Assembly (NCBI GenBank): GCA_031259345.1
Contig: JAIRLQ010000091.1
Coordinates: forward strand, 1-21,842
Direction of reading: 5' to 3'
DNA length: 21,842 nt
Source of the DNA: Treponema sp.
GTDB taxonomy: Bacteria > Spirochaetota > Spirochaetia > Treponematales > Breznakiellaceae
The position numbers and the translations under genes are program-made. Shown in pieces: positions 1-5,696 of the stretch. The notes under the pieces were generated by a model. That model was not told the origin of the DNA and made no database searches. It saw only the letters and a list, made by a program, of their open reading frames with translations. Within the stretch, counting starts at the first letter, position 1. Every line of letters begins with the position of its first letter.

Positions 1-613
1 AGTTTTCCAAAAGTTTAAGCCCCGCCGGACCTGATTTTTCCGGGTGGAATTGAACCGCAGCCAAAGCCCCTCTTTCCACAGCGGAACAGTAAGTCAGGTG
101 ATATTCCGTTTCCGCGGCAATCACTTCACTGTCTTGCGGAGCCACATAATACGAGTGTATATAGTAGAAAAATGAAACTTCCGGCAGATTTTTAAAAAGC
201 CTTGAACCGGGCCGGCCCCGGGTTCCGTTCCAGCCGATTTGGGGAACCTTGCGGCAAGGGAATTTTTTAACATCCCCCCGGATTAAACCCAGGCCCCGAA
301 TATCCTGGCCCTCCCTGGGAGGGGCTTCTTCCGAAGAATCAAACAAAAGCTGAAGACCTATGCAGATTCCCAAAAAAGGCCTGTCCGCTCTGATCCATTC
401 CTTTATGGCATCCGCATAACCCGAACCGGCCAGGGCAGCCATCGCGCTTGCAAAATGGCCGTCCCCGGGGAAGATGATTTTTTCGTAAACAGAAGGGCTT
501 AGCTCTTCCGGACCCCGAACAAAACAGGAAGGTATATGTAAACGTTTCAGGGCATTCATCACGGAACCAAGGTTCCCGGCGCCGTAGTCAATCACACCAA
601 TCAGCCCGCTCAT
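1..613 (-). CDS. hisH: Imidazole glycerol phosphate synthase, glutamine amidotransferase subunit (partial)
   Basis: HisH releases ammonia from glutamine and passes it to HisF, which forms imidazole glycerol phosphate and AICAR in histidine synthesis. The visible 204 codons begin MSGLIGVIDYGAGNLGSV, the usual start of class I amidotransferase HisH. The nucleophile motif GICIGLQ carries the catalytic Cys (usually GICLGMQ), and the His-Glu pair lies in the late HPEKS motif. The reading frame runs off the left edge; since HisH proteins are about 200-215 residues, only a few C-terminal residues should be missing. The ATG overlaps the hisB stop codon by 4 nt (ATGA, 610-613), which indicates translational coupling. 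hisA and hisF would be expected beyond the edge; that is an inference. Confidence 0.95.
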   Translation of the reverse strand, partial: MSGLIGVIDYGAGNLGSVMNALKRLHIPSCFVRGPEELSPSVYEKIIFPGDGHFASAMAALAGSGYADAIKEWIRADRPFLGICIGLQLLFDSSEEAPPREGQDIRGLGLIRGDVKKFPCRKVPQIGWNGTRGRPGSRLFKNLPEVSFFYYIHSYYVAPQDSEVIAAETEYHLTYCSAVERGALAAVQFHPEKSGPAGLKLLEN

Positions 614-1227
614 GCCAACATTCCTTTGGTAGAAGGAATAAGATTTACCGAAGCGGGATCGATTTCGACAGCCTCCCGTAAAGCCCGGGCGGCAGCTTTA
701 AACAGGGCTTCGATTTTGTGATGATCGCTTCGGCCCCGCAGTATATCCAGATGAATGGCGGCCCCAAGGGAAAAAGCAAAGCCCTGCCAAAAATCTTCTA
801 CCGTATCGGTCTGAAAAGACGCGGGCCTGCCCTGGGCCTGGGCCGACACCAGGGGCATACCCGAAAGGCCCGCCTCAAAAACCAGAAACGCCCTGCCGGA
901 AAGATCCACCGCCGAACGGGCAAGGGTTTCGTCCATTGGGAAAAGGCAGCTCCCAACCCGGCGCACGCCGCGCTTGTCTCCCAGGGCTTTGGCGAAACAC
1001 TGCCCCAGCACTATGCCTGTATCTTCCACCAGATGATGCTGATCCACTTCAAGATCCCCCTCGGCTTTTATTTCCAAATCGAAAAGGCCATGCTTTGCAA
1101 AAGTATTCAGCATGTGGGCCATAAAGCCAATAGGATACTCAAGGCGCGCGCTTCCGCCGCCGTCCAAATTTAACGCAATTGTAATATTTGTTTCCCCAGT
1201 CTGCCGGGAAACCTCCGCAGTTCTCAT
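610..1227 (-). CDS. hisB: Imidazoleglycerol-phosphate dehydratase (monofunctional)
   Basis: HisB dehydrates imidazole glycerol phosphate to imidazole acetol phosphate using two Mn ions. The protein is 205 residues and has no fused histidinol-phosphatase domain. Family motifs are present in order: HML near residue 38, the metal-binding HHLVED, PMDETLARSAVDLSGR, and the second metal cluster DHHKIEALFKAAARALREA near the C-terminus. The usual DHML reads AHML here, so the Asp before the metal-binding His is replaced while the His is kept. The start at 1227 is chosen over an upstream in-frame ATG at 1260 because GGAGG lies 4 nt before it and the family N-terminus fits. It follows hisG after a 57-nt gap and overlaps hisH by 4 nt. 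Confidence 0.95.
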   Translation of the reverse strand: MRTAEVSRQTGETNITIALNLDGGGSARLEYPIGFMAHMLNTFAKHGLFDLEIKAEGDLEVDQHHLVEDTGIVLGQCFAKALGDKRGVRRVGSCLFPMDETLARSAVDLSGRAFLVFEAGLSGMPLVSAQAQGRPASFQTDTVEDFWQGFAFSLGAAIHLDILRGRSDHHKIEALFKAAARALREAVEIDPASVNLIPSTKGMLA

Positions 1228-1284
1228 ATCGCCTCCACACAAAATCCGTTCCGTCCACAAAGCAACCGGCTTTGCGGACAGACA

Positions 1285-2154
1285 CTATTCAACAACTTTA
1301 CGCAAATCATATTCCACAATATCCTGAGCCCCCAGCCGTTTAAGCCGGGGAATAAGATCCGGCACCTCGTGCTTTTTTACGGCAATTTTTACGGCAAAGC
1401 CGTCGGAACCGCACAGGGGCGCGACAGTAGGACTCCGCATGGCAGGCAGCCCCGAAACCAGGCCGTCAAACTTTTCCTGGGTAACATTCATCTCCAGCAT
1501 CACCCGGTCCCGGCCAGCCAGAACCGCCTTAAAGAGCATGGCAAGTTCCTCTATACGCCCCCGCTTTTCCCGGTTTGCCATAGCCGCTTTGGACGCTACA
1601 AAACGGGTTGAAGACTCAAGCAAAGCCGCAATAATTTTAAGCCCGTTATCCTTTAAGGTTTGGCCCGAAGACGTATTGTCAATGATCATGTCCGCGTCAT
1701 CCGGGGGAAACACCTCGGTTGCCCCATAGGTACGCAAAATCCGGTAATTATAGCCCGATGTTTTAAGCCACTTTTCCGCCAGATTGACATACTCCGTTGC
1801 CACCACAATTCCGGATGATTTAAGCGCCGTCTCGCAGGTATCCGCGGGGATGGCCGCGACAATACGCACTCTGTCAAAACCCAGGTCAAGAACCTCTACA
1901 ACATCCGCGCCGCTTTCCTGTATCCAGTCCGTACCGGTAAAACCCGCGTCATGGCTGCCCAGCTCCAAAAGTTCCCCCACATTCTGGGGCTTCATGATCT
2001 TGGCGTCAAGCCAGGAAGCCGGGAAAGAATTGGTCCCGATGAGCGGCCTGTAGGTTCTATCCGCCAAAGACAGGGGAAACCCGGCCTCGGAAAAAAGCCT
2101 GGACACATTGTCATATATCCTTCCTTTGGGGATAAGGATACGCAGTTTTTCCAT
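1285..2154 (-). CDS. hisG: ATP phosphoribosyltransferase, long form
   Basis: HisG joins ATP and PRPP in the first, feedback-controlled step of histidine synthesis. From the chosen start the protein is 289 residues, the length of the long form that has a C-terminal ACT-like regulatory domain and needs no HisZ. Visible features are the N-terminal MEKLRILIPKGRIYD, the phosphoribosyl-binding stretch DADMIIDNTSSGQTLKDNGL, and a C-terminal region (about residues 210-289) ending in AQDIVEYDLRKVVE, as in the HisG C-terminal domain. Start 2154 is supported by AAGGAG at 2163-2168, 8 nt upstream; an in-frame extension to 2202 would run through the attenuator hairpin and is rejected. Expression is probably set by the leader and attenuator at 2176-2295. 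Confidence 0.96.
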   Translation of the reverse strand: MEKLRILIPKGRIYDNVSRLFSEAGFPLSLADRTYRPLIGTNSFPASWLDAKIMKPQNVGELLELGSHDAGFTGTDWIQESGADVVEVLDLGFDRVRIVAAIPADTCETALKSSGIVVATEYVNLAEKWLKTSGYNYRILRTYGATEVFPPDDADMIIDNTSSGQTLKDNGLKIIAALLESSTRFVASKAAMANREKRGRIEELAMLFKAVLAGRDRVMLEMNVTQEKFDGLVSGLPAMRSPTVAPLCGSDGFAVKIAVKKHEVPDLIPRLKRLGAQDIVEYDLRKVVE

Positions 2155-2175
2155 ATACCATACTCCTTGCAATTC

Positions 2176-2205
2176 AAAAAAAAAGCCGTGGAAGGAATCC
2201 ACGGC
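2176..2205 (-). terminator. Rho-independent attenuator of the his operon
   Basis: On the minus strand an 8-bp perfect stem, GCCGTGGA/TCCACGGC, closes a 5-nt loop (2185-2205) and is followed directly by nine T residues (2176-2184). This is a standard intrinsic terminator, but it sits between the his leader peptide and hisG, only 21 nt before the hisG start codon. That position makes it an attenuator rather than an end-of-operon terminator. Its 5' arm and loop can instead pair with GGGGGTCCGT at 2236-2245 through about 10 bp, several of them G-U, giving a candidate antiterminator. The hairpin is seen in the sequence; the antiterminator pairing is inferred by eye. Confidence 0.9.
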
Positions 2206-2247
2206 ATATAAACCCGTTTACGCGCCCCTATGGCGACGGACCCCCAA

Positions 2248-2295
2248 TCATCGAGAATCACAATGATGATGATGCGATTGAAAAATCCGTTTCAT
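2248..2295 (-). CDS. hisL: his operon leader peptide with four tandem His codons
   Basis: This 15-codon reading frame encodes MKRIFQSHHHHCDSR and stops with TGA. Four CAT codons in a row, placed between a promoter and an intrinsic terminator just upstream of hisG, are the hallmark of a ribosome-mediated his attenuator. When His-tRNA is scarce the ribosome should stall on the CAT run and favour the antiterminator; when it is plentiful the terminator forms. The His codons can also pair with the stop-codon region (ATCATC with GATGAT), a possible pausing hairpin. There is no Shine-Dalgarno site; the ATG lies 6 nt after the -10 hexamer, so the leader is probably translated from a leaderless mRNA. 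Confidence 0.88.
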   Translation of the reverse strand: MKRIFQSHHHHCDSR

Positions 2296-2301
2296 AACAA
2301 C

Positions 2302-2331
2302 AGTATAATCCGCGGCGGCAGAAAAAGTCAA
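2302..2331 (-). promoter_or_regulatory. his operon promoter
   Basis: On the minus strand there is a -35 TTGACT (2326-2331), an 18-nt spacer and a -10 TATACT (2302-2307). The predicted transcription start about 7 nt downstream coincides with the A of the leader-peptide ATG at 2295. It is the only strong sigma70-like match upstream of hisG. Confidence 0.82.
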
Positions 2332-2359
2332 GACGCCAAGCCCGCACGAAGAAAATTTA

Positions 2360-2413
2360 CCGATTTTAATTACCTTCCCCAAATTAAGCTGATAACCGAA
2401 TAACAGGACACGG
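2360..2413 (+). repeat. 54-bp direct repeat, left copy (vapC 3'-end remnant)
   Basis: These 54 bases are identical to 3031-3084. The right copy holds the last codons of vapC plus 10 nt after its stop; the left copy carries the same codons (DFNYLPQIKLITE and a stop) without the rest of the gene. The left copy is therefore a broken end of a vapC-like gene, or the product of a duplication that accompanied arrival of the vapBC unit. The distance between copies is 671 bp. No transposase or integrase gene lies nearby. Confidence 0.9.
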
Positions 2414-2430
2414 AGGCCGAAAACGAGGCA

Positions 2431-2459
2431 TTGTCTGTTGTTACCCTATGGGCTATACT
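2431..2459 (+). promoter_or_regulatory. vapBC promoter
   Basis: A -35 TTGTCT (2431-2436), a 17-nt spacer and a -10 TATACT (2454-2459) precede the vapB ATG at 2467 by only 7 nt, so the transcript is probably leaderless. The palindrome CGTATACG at 2471-2478, just inside vapB, could be part of an autoregulatory operator because VapBC complexes usually repress their own promoter; that role is inferred. Confidence 0.75.
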
Positions 2460-2466
2460 ATTGTGT

Positions 2467-2697
2467 ATGACGTATACGATTGATGTGCTTGAAAGCGGCG
2501 CAATAAATCTTCTTAAAGATATGGAAAAATTAAAGCTTATACGGCTTATTCCATCTTCAAAAAGAAAAACCGTCCAAAGCGGCCCGCAAACCCCTGGCGG
2601 TGATTTTTCGGATGATCCCGCCGATGCGTTTGGCATATGGAAGGATCGTAACATCTCCCTGGAGTCGATCCGTGAAAAAGCCTGGAAGCGCCGCTGA
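2467..2697 (+). CDS. vapB: VapB-type antitoxin
   Basis: A 76-residue protein beginning MTYTIDVLESGAINLLKDME, overlapping the PIN-domain toxin gene by one base (TGATG). Antitoxins of this kind bind DNA with the N-terminal half and neutralise VapC with the C-terminal tail. The C-terminal FGIWKDRNISLESIREKAWKRR-like tail is typical of VapC-binding ends. The start at 2467 is chosen over an in-frame upstream start at 2431, because 2431 falls in the promoter and the ATG lies 7 nt after the -10 hexamer. A central segment, SGPQTPGGDF, is encoded by bases that reappear in near-identical form at 3443-3469. The toxin assignment is firmer than the antitoxin family. Confidence 0.82.
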   Translation: MTYTIDVLESGAINLLKDMEKLKLIRLIPSSKRKTVQSGPQTPGGDFSDDPADAFGIWKDRNISLESIREKAWKRR

Positions 2698-3074
2698 TGG
2701 TATATCTTTGCGACACCAACATTCTCATTGAGTACCTTAGAGGCAATACACAAATAAGGGATAAATTGCTTATCGACAAGCCGGGCGGGCTTTCAATTTC
2801 AACAATTTCCCTTATGGAACTTCTTCTTGGTGCGAATAATCAGAACGAAATCCGACGCATAAAAAAGACCTTCAAAGACTATCACGTTATAGAAATTGAT
2901 GAAACAATTTCTACATTAACAAGAAACCTTATTGAAAGTTACTCAAAAAGCCATAACCTCCAAATACCGGACGCATTTATTGCCGCAACGTCAATAACCA
3001 GAAAACTTCCCCTGTTTACCCTCAACGTATCCGATTTTAATTACCTTCCCCAAATTAAGCTGATAACCGAATAA
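2697..3074 (+). CDS. vapC: VapC-type PIN-domain ribonuclease toxin
   Basis: VapC toxins are Mg-dependent endoribonucleases that cut tRNA or rRNA and stop translation until bound by VapB. This 125-residue protein shows the PIN pattern: D6 in CDTNILIEYL, E41 in SLMELLLGA, D92 in IPDAFIAATSI, and D113 in LFTLNVSDF. All expected acidic active-site residues are present, so the toxin appears intact. The ATG shares its A with the vapB stop codon, which implies coupled translation. The last 13 codons and the following 10 nt are duplicated at 2360-2413. The target RNA cannot be told from the sequence. Confidence 0.93.
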   Translation: MVYLCDTNILIEYLRGNTQIRDKLLIDKPGGLSISTISLMELLLGANNQNEIRRIKKTFKDYHVIEIDETISTLTRNLIESYSKSHNLQIPDAFIAATSITRKLPLFTLNVSDFNYLPQIKLITE

Positions 3075-3084
3075 CAGGACACGG
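3031..3084 (+). repeat. 54-bp direct repeat, right copy
   Basis: Identical to 2360-2413 over 54 bases. It covers the last 13-14 codons of vapC, the stop codon (3072-3074) and 10 nt beyond. The match ends at 3084, only 3 nt before the first unit of the 21-bp array, so vapBC and the array meet at this boundary. Confidence 0.9.
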
Positions 3085-3087
3085 CAT

Positions 3088-3381
3088 CCCGTTGAGCTAA
3101 CCGGGAACCCTATTAAGTTGATCGGGTGCCCTATTGAGTTGATCGGGCCCCCGAATAAGTTAACCGGGTACCCGAATGAGTTGATCGGGTGCCCGAATGA
3201 GTTGATCGGGTGCCCGAATGAGTTGATCGGGTGCCCGAATGAGGTGATCGGGTGCCCGAATGAGTTGATCGGGTGCCCGAAGGAGTTCTTCGGGTGCCCG
3301 AATGAGTTGATCGGGTGCCCAAATGAATTGATCGGGTGCCCGAATGAATTGATCGGGTGCCCGTTTGTGTTGAACGGGTTT
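3088..3381 (+). repeat. 21-bp tandem repeat array, 14 units
   Basis: Fourteen head-to-tail units of exactly 21 bp run from 3088 to 3381, followed by a partial unit to about 3399. Units 5-13 are nearly identical; the first four and the last are more diverged. Each consensus unit holds a palindromic core, TCGGG-TG-CCCGA. Because 21 is a multiple of three, one plus-strand frame stays open and reads PNELIGC repeats, but no ATG or ribosome site precedes it, so I do not call a gene. Neighbouring units can form CCCGA/TCGGG hairpins, and units 10 and 14 change both arms together (GAA with TTC; GTT with AAC). The rest of the gap between vapC and the next gene (3400-3442) is G-rich with no recognised feature. 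Confidence 0.95.
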
Positions 3382-3442
3382 CCGAATAGAGATTTTTGAC
3401 TAAAAAACGGGGGTTTAGGGGGGTTGTGTAGCAGACAAAGGG

Positions 3443-3469
3443 GGCCGCACGCTCCTGGCGGTGATTTTT
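3443..3469 (+). repeat. Fragment resembling part of vapB
   Basis: These 27 bases match 2582-2608 inside vapB at about 23 positions, including a perfect 16-base core (CCTGGCGGTGATTTTT at 3454-3469 and 2593-2608). The fragment overlaps the stop codon of the lipoprotein gene on the opposite strand by 2 nt. It may be a remnant of another vapB copy or a small dispersed repeat captured in both places. Confidence 0.55.
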
Positions 3470-4670
3470 AGGGGATTACCGCCCCGGCATCCATCACCAT
3501 AAAACCCGCGGCCCCAATGGCGGAATCTTCCTGTTCTTCCCAGGATGCCGCCAGTACCGTTCCCGCAAGGCCGGCGCCGGTATAAGAAAAGCCTTCGGGC
3601 AGGGCCGGCAGGGAAAAATCGCCCAAAGCAATACTGCCGTCCGGGGCGCCTTTGCCCCAACTGCCCTGCCCGGACGGAAAAACCGTCAATGCAAAGGGCG
3701 GGTCCGGGGAATAATATCCCGACAATACCTGCAAAGCCTCGCCCCTGGCGCCGGGGGAACCTTCGTCTATGTACACACGGGCCCCCAAAAATTGCGGGGA
3801 AATTACCGCCGCCGCTACAGCCCCGGCAATGCCCGGCATTGCCGCGCGGGCAAGGACGGCGGCAAGAACTGGCGGCGCGGCGGCGGCGCTTTCCATGCCG
3901 AGGGAATTGCGCCACGCGCCCGGGGATATTTTTTCTCCCTGGTTAAAGGGATTTTCGGTGCGGTAGTATTCGGTTTGGGGCTCGCCGGCTTTTTGGAGCA
4001 ACGGCGCCGCCCTGTAATACCAAAAGCCGTCGGCGCCGGGCCTGAAAGAATCCAGTTCCCAATCCGGCGGAAACTGATCCGTACCGGGAAGGAAAACCCC
4101 GAGCGGAACGGCGCTTCTTTTGTCCAGCGCGGCAATGCGGTATTCGGGCGGGGGGGAGTTGTTTTCCAAAAAGAAATTGTTGCGGTAAATCAAAGCCGCC
4201 GGCCTTCCGTCAAGCATAAAAGGAGAGGCGGAAGTATACTGTTCCCAGACAGCGGGTTCCGCGGAACGGGACAGCAGCGCTCTGCCGGAAATTCCGGCCG
4301 GGGTGTCGGCGGTGTCGGGGCTTAGGACAAGAAAGCCGTCCCGGTTTACGCCCAGGACGAGGCTGCCTTCCCAGGGCAAAAGGCCGGTTACGTTCCTGGC
4401 GTGGGGCCAGGGCGTAAACGCGGAAAGGGAAGCTTCGCCGGGGGAATTGATCAAAACCGGGCCGCCGTTTTGAAGTTCGAACCAAAGGGGATTTGCCCCT
4501 GTTTCGAGAATGGCGATGCTTTGCCAATGGGCAAAGCGTTCCCACCGCTGCGGGGAGCTTTCCGGCTGCGGGTCTTGCCCGGAAGGGGGGGGCGTTCCGG
4601 CATCCTTTGGGGAACAGGCTGTCAACGCGCACACAAGCGCGGCAAGCAATGGGGCAAGACGGAAAAACAT
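3468..4670 (-). CDS. Putative lipoprotein of unknown function
   Basis: A 400-residue protein with a lipoprotein signal peptide: MFFRLAPLLAALVCALTAC with the lipobox LTAC and Cys19. It should be exported and anchored by lipid. After a Pro/Ser/Gln-rich linker (about residues 20-45), the chain has short repeated beta-like stretches such as WFELQNGGPVLINSPGE and LVLGVNRDGFLVLSPD, which could suggest a propeller-like fold. I do not recognise the family. An Ala-rich hydrophobic stretch near residues 275-305 may be a buried helix. It lies 102 nt after the other lipoprotein gene on the same strand, so co-transcription is likely. No clear Shine-Dalgarno site is seen; TAAACT ends 6 nt before the ATG and could be a weak -10. 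The gene is markedly GC-rich. Confidence 0.8.
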   Translation of the reverse strand: MFFRLAPLLAALVCALTACSPKDAGTPPPSGQDPQPESSPQRWERFAHWQSIAILETGANPLWFELQNGGPVLINSPGEASLSAFTPWPHARNVTGLLPWEGSLVLGVNRDGFLVLSPDTADTPAGISGRALLSRSAEPAVWEQYTSASPFMLDGRPAALIYRNNFFLENNSPPPEYRIAALDKRSAVPLGVFLPGTDQFPPDWELDSFRPGADGFWYYRAAPLLQKAGEPQTEYYRTENPFNQGEKISPGAWRNSLGMESAAAAPPVLAAVLARAAMPGIAGAVAAAVISPQFLGARVYIDEGSPGARGEALQVLSGYYSPDPPFALTVFPSGQGSWGKGAPDGSIALGDFSLPALPEGFSYTGAGLAGTVLAASWEEQEDSAIGAAGFMVMDAGAVIP

Positions 4671-4772
4671 ATACGCAGTTTAGCCTACAAAACATGAAAT
4701 ATAAAGCGGTGCCCGGGGGCATAGCGCGGGCGTCCTGTTTGAATGTGCGGGGTAAACGCGCTTATATGCCTC

Positions 4773-5582
4773 CTAATCTTCCCAGGAGATAAAAAGCGAG
4801 GTTTCCTGGCTAAACCGGAGTATGCCCGCTGTGGAAAACCAGGTTTCATCCCCATTTCCCAGGGGCAAGGAAAGAAAGCCGTCCTGGGTCTTTACTTCCC
4901 CGCAAAAGGGGCTCATGCCGTACCAGAGCGTATCCGGGCCCCGGATTGTTGCCGTTCCGCTGTTAAGCGGGGCAAAATAATTCTTGTTAAAGCCTGAGGC
5001 CGCCAATTTCCGGGCAATGGTTTTCCAATCCGCGGTCCAGGGGTCTTTTTTTACCGCATCCTGAACGGTATCGCCCTGCATAAATTCACGGAAACGCTGC
5101 CAGTCAAAATACCAGGGCGGTCTGGTCCCGGGCGCCCCGGGAGCGGCGGCTTCGGCGGCAAGGCGCTGCCACAGGTACGCATCCACGCCGGCGCGCCAGC
5201 TTAGCTCAAGGCGGCCCGTGCGGACATCCCAGGGAAAAAGAGCCCCGGCAGGGCGGGCTAGTCCCGCGGGGATTTTTTTCTCGGGCCAATAGGGCCATGC
5301 CAATACCGGCGCCGTCCATTCCTGGGGAAAAGAAATCCTCTCAAAAGACGGCCCGGCCTTCAGGCTCCCGGCGCCGCAGGATGCCGGGGCTATCTCACGG
5401 GTCTTCCACGTGCCTTCCCGGGAAACCCATTCCAGCCGCCAGTGGGGTTCCCCCAAAATTTCCAGCCATGAAAGCGGCGGTTCCGGAAGAACGGCCTTGT
5501 ATTCATCATAGACAGAAAAAGAGCAGGCCGCCTGAAGGATCAGCAGCAAGGGCAATAATCCTTTACAATACAATGTTTTCAT
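4773..5582 (-). CDS. Putative lipoprotein of unknown function
   Basis: A 269-residue protein starting MKTLYCKGLLPLLLILQAAC, a signal peptide with lipobox LQAAC and Cys20. The mature part is rich in Trp and Pro (SWLEILGEPHWRLEWVSREG, PVLAWPYWPEKK, RPPWYFDWQRFREF) and has no motif I can name. It is upstream of the 400-residue lipoprotein gene on the same strand and probably forms a two-gene unit with it; both are GC-rich. The ATG is preceded by AAAGG 1-2 nt away, too close for a good ribosome site. The stop codon runs into AGGAGG, but no start codon follows at a suitable distance. The gene is divergent from the 5697 gene. Confidence 0.8.
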   Translation of the reverse strand: MKTLYCKGLLPLLLILQAACSFSVYDEYKAVLPEPPLSWLEILGEPHWRLEWVSREGTWKTREIAPASCGAGSLKAGPSFERISFPQEWTAPVLAWPYWPEKKIPAGLARPAGALFPWDVRTGRLELSWRAGVDAYLWQRLAAEAAAPGAPGTRPPWYFDWQRFREFMQGDTVQDAVKKDPWTADWKTIARKLAASGFNKNYFAPLNSGTATIRGPDTLWYGMSPFCGEVKTQDGFLSLPLGNGDETWFSTAGILRFSQETSLFISWED

Positions 5583-5660
5583 ACCTTTAATACGGGCTTA
5601 AGAATAAAAAGCGCTTGGTACTTTATGGACATCATTATTTAAAAGTTGTTAATAAGAAGA

Positions 5661-5689
5661 TTGCGTAAATCCGAAAATTATTACATACT
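5661..5689 (+). promoter_or_regulatory. Promoter of the 5697 transcription unit
   Basis: A -35 TTGCGT (5661-5666), a 17-nt spacer and a -10 CATACT (5684-5689) end 7 nt before the ATG at 5697. There is no Shine-Dalgarno sequence. The spacing matches the vapB and carD promoters, which is the main reason for the call. Confidence 0.6.
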
Positions 5690-5696
5690 GAATGTA

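Noticed and set aside
3131..3322. Minus-strand open frame through the 21-bp repeats
   Set aside because: It is open only because the unit length is a multiple of three; no ribosome site or protein family supports it.
3088..3381. CRISPR array
   Set aside because: The 21-bp units are directly adjacent with no unique spacers, and there are no cas genes.
3409..3475. G-quadruplex in the G-rich stretch after the array
   Set aside because: Only two G-runs are close together; the next are separated by more than 10 nt, so a stable quadruplex is not supported.
3545..4325. Several plus-strand open frames opposite the GC-rich lipoprotein gene
   Set aside because: High GC lengthens antisense frames; the minus-strand frame has a proper signal peptide and lipobox and these do not.
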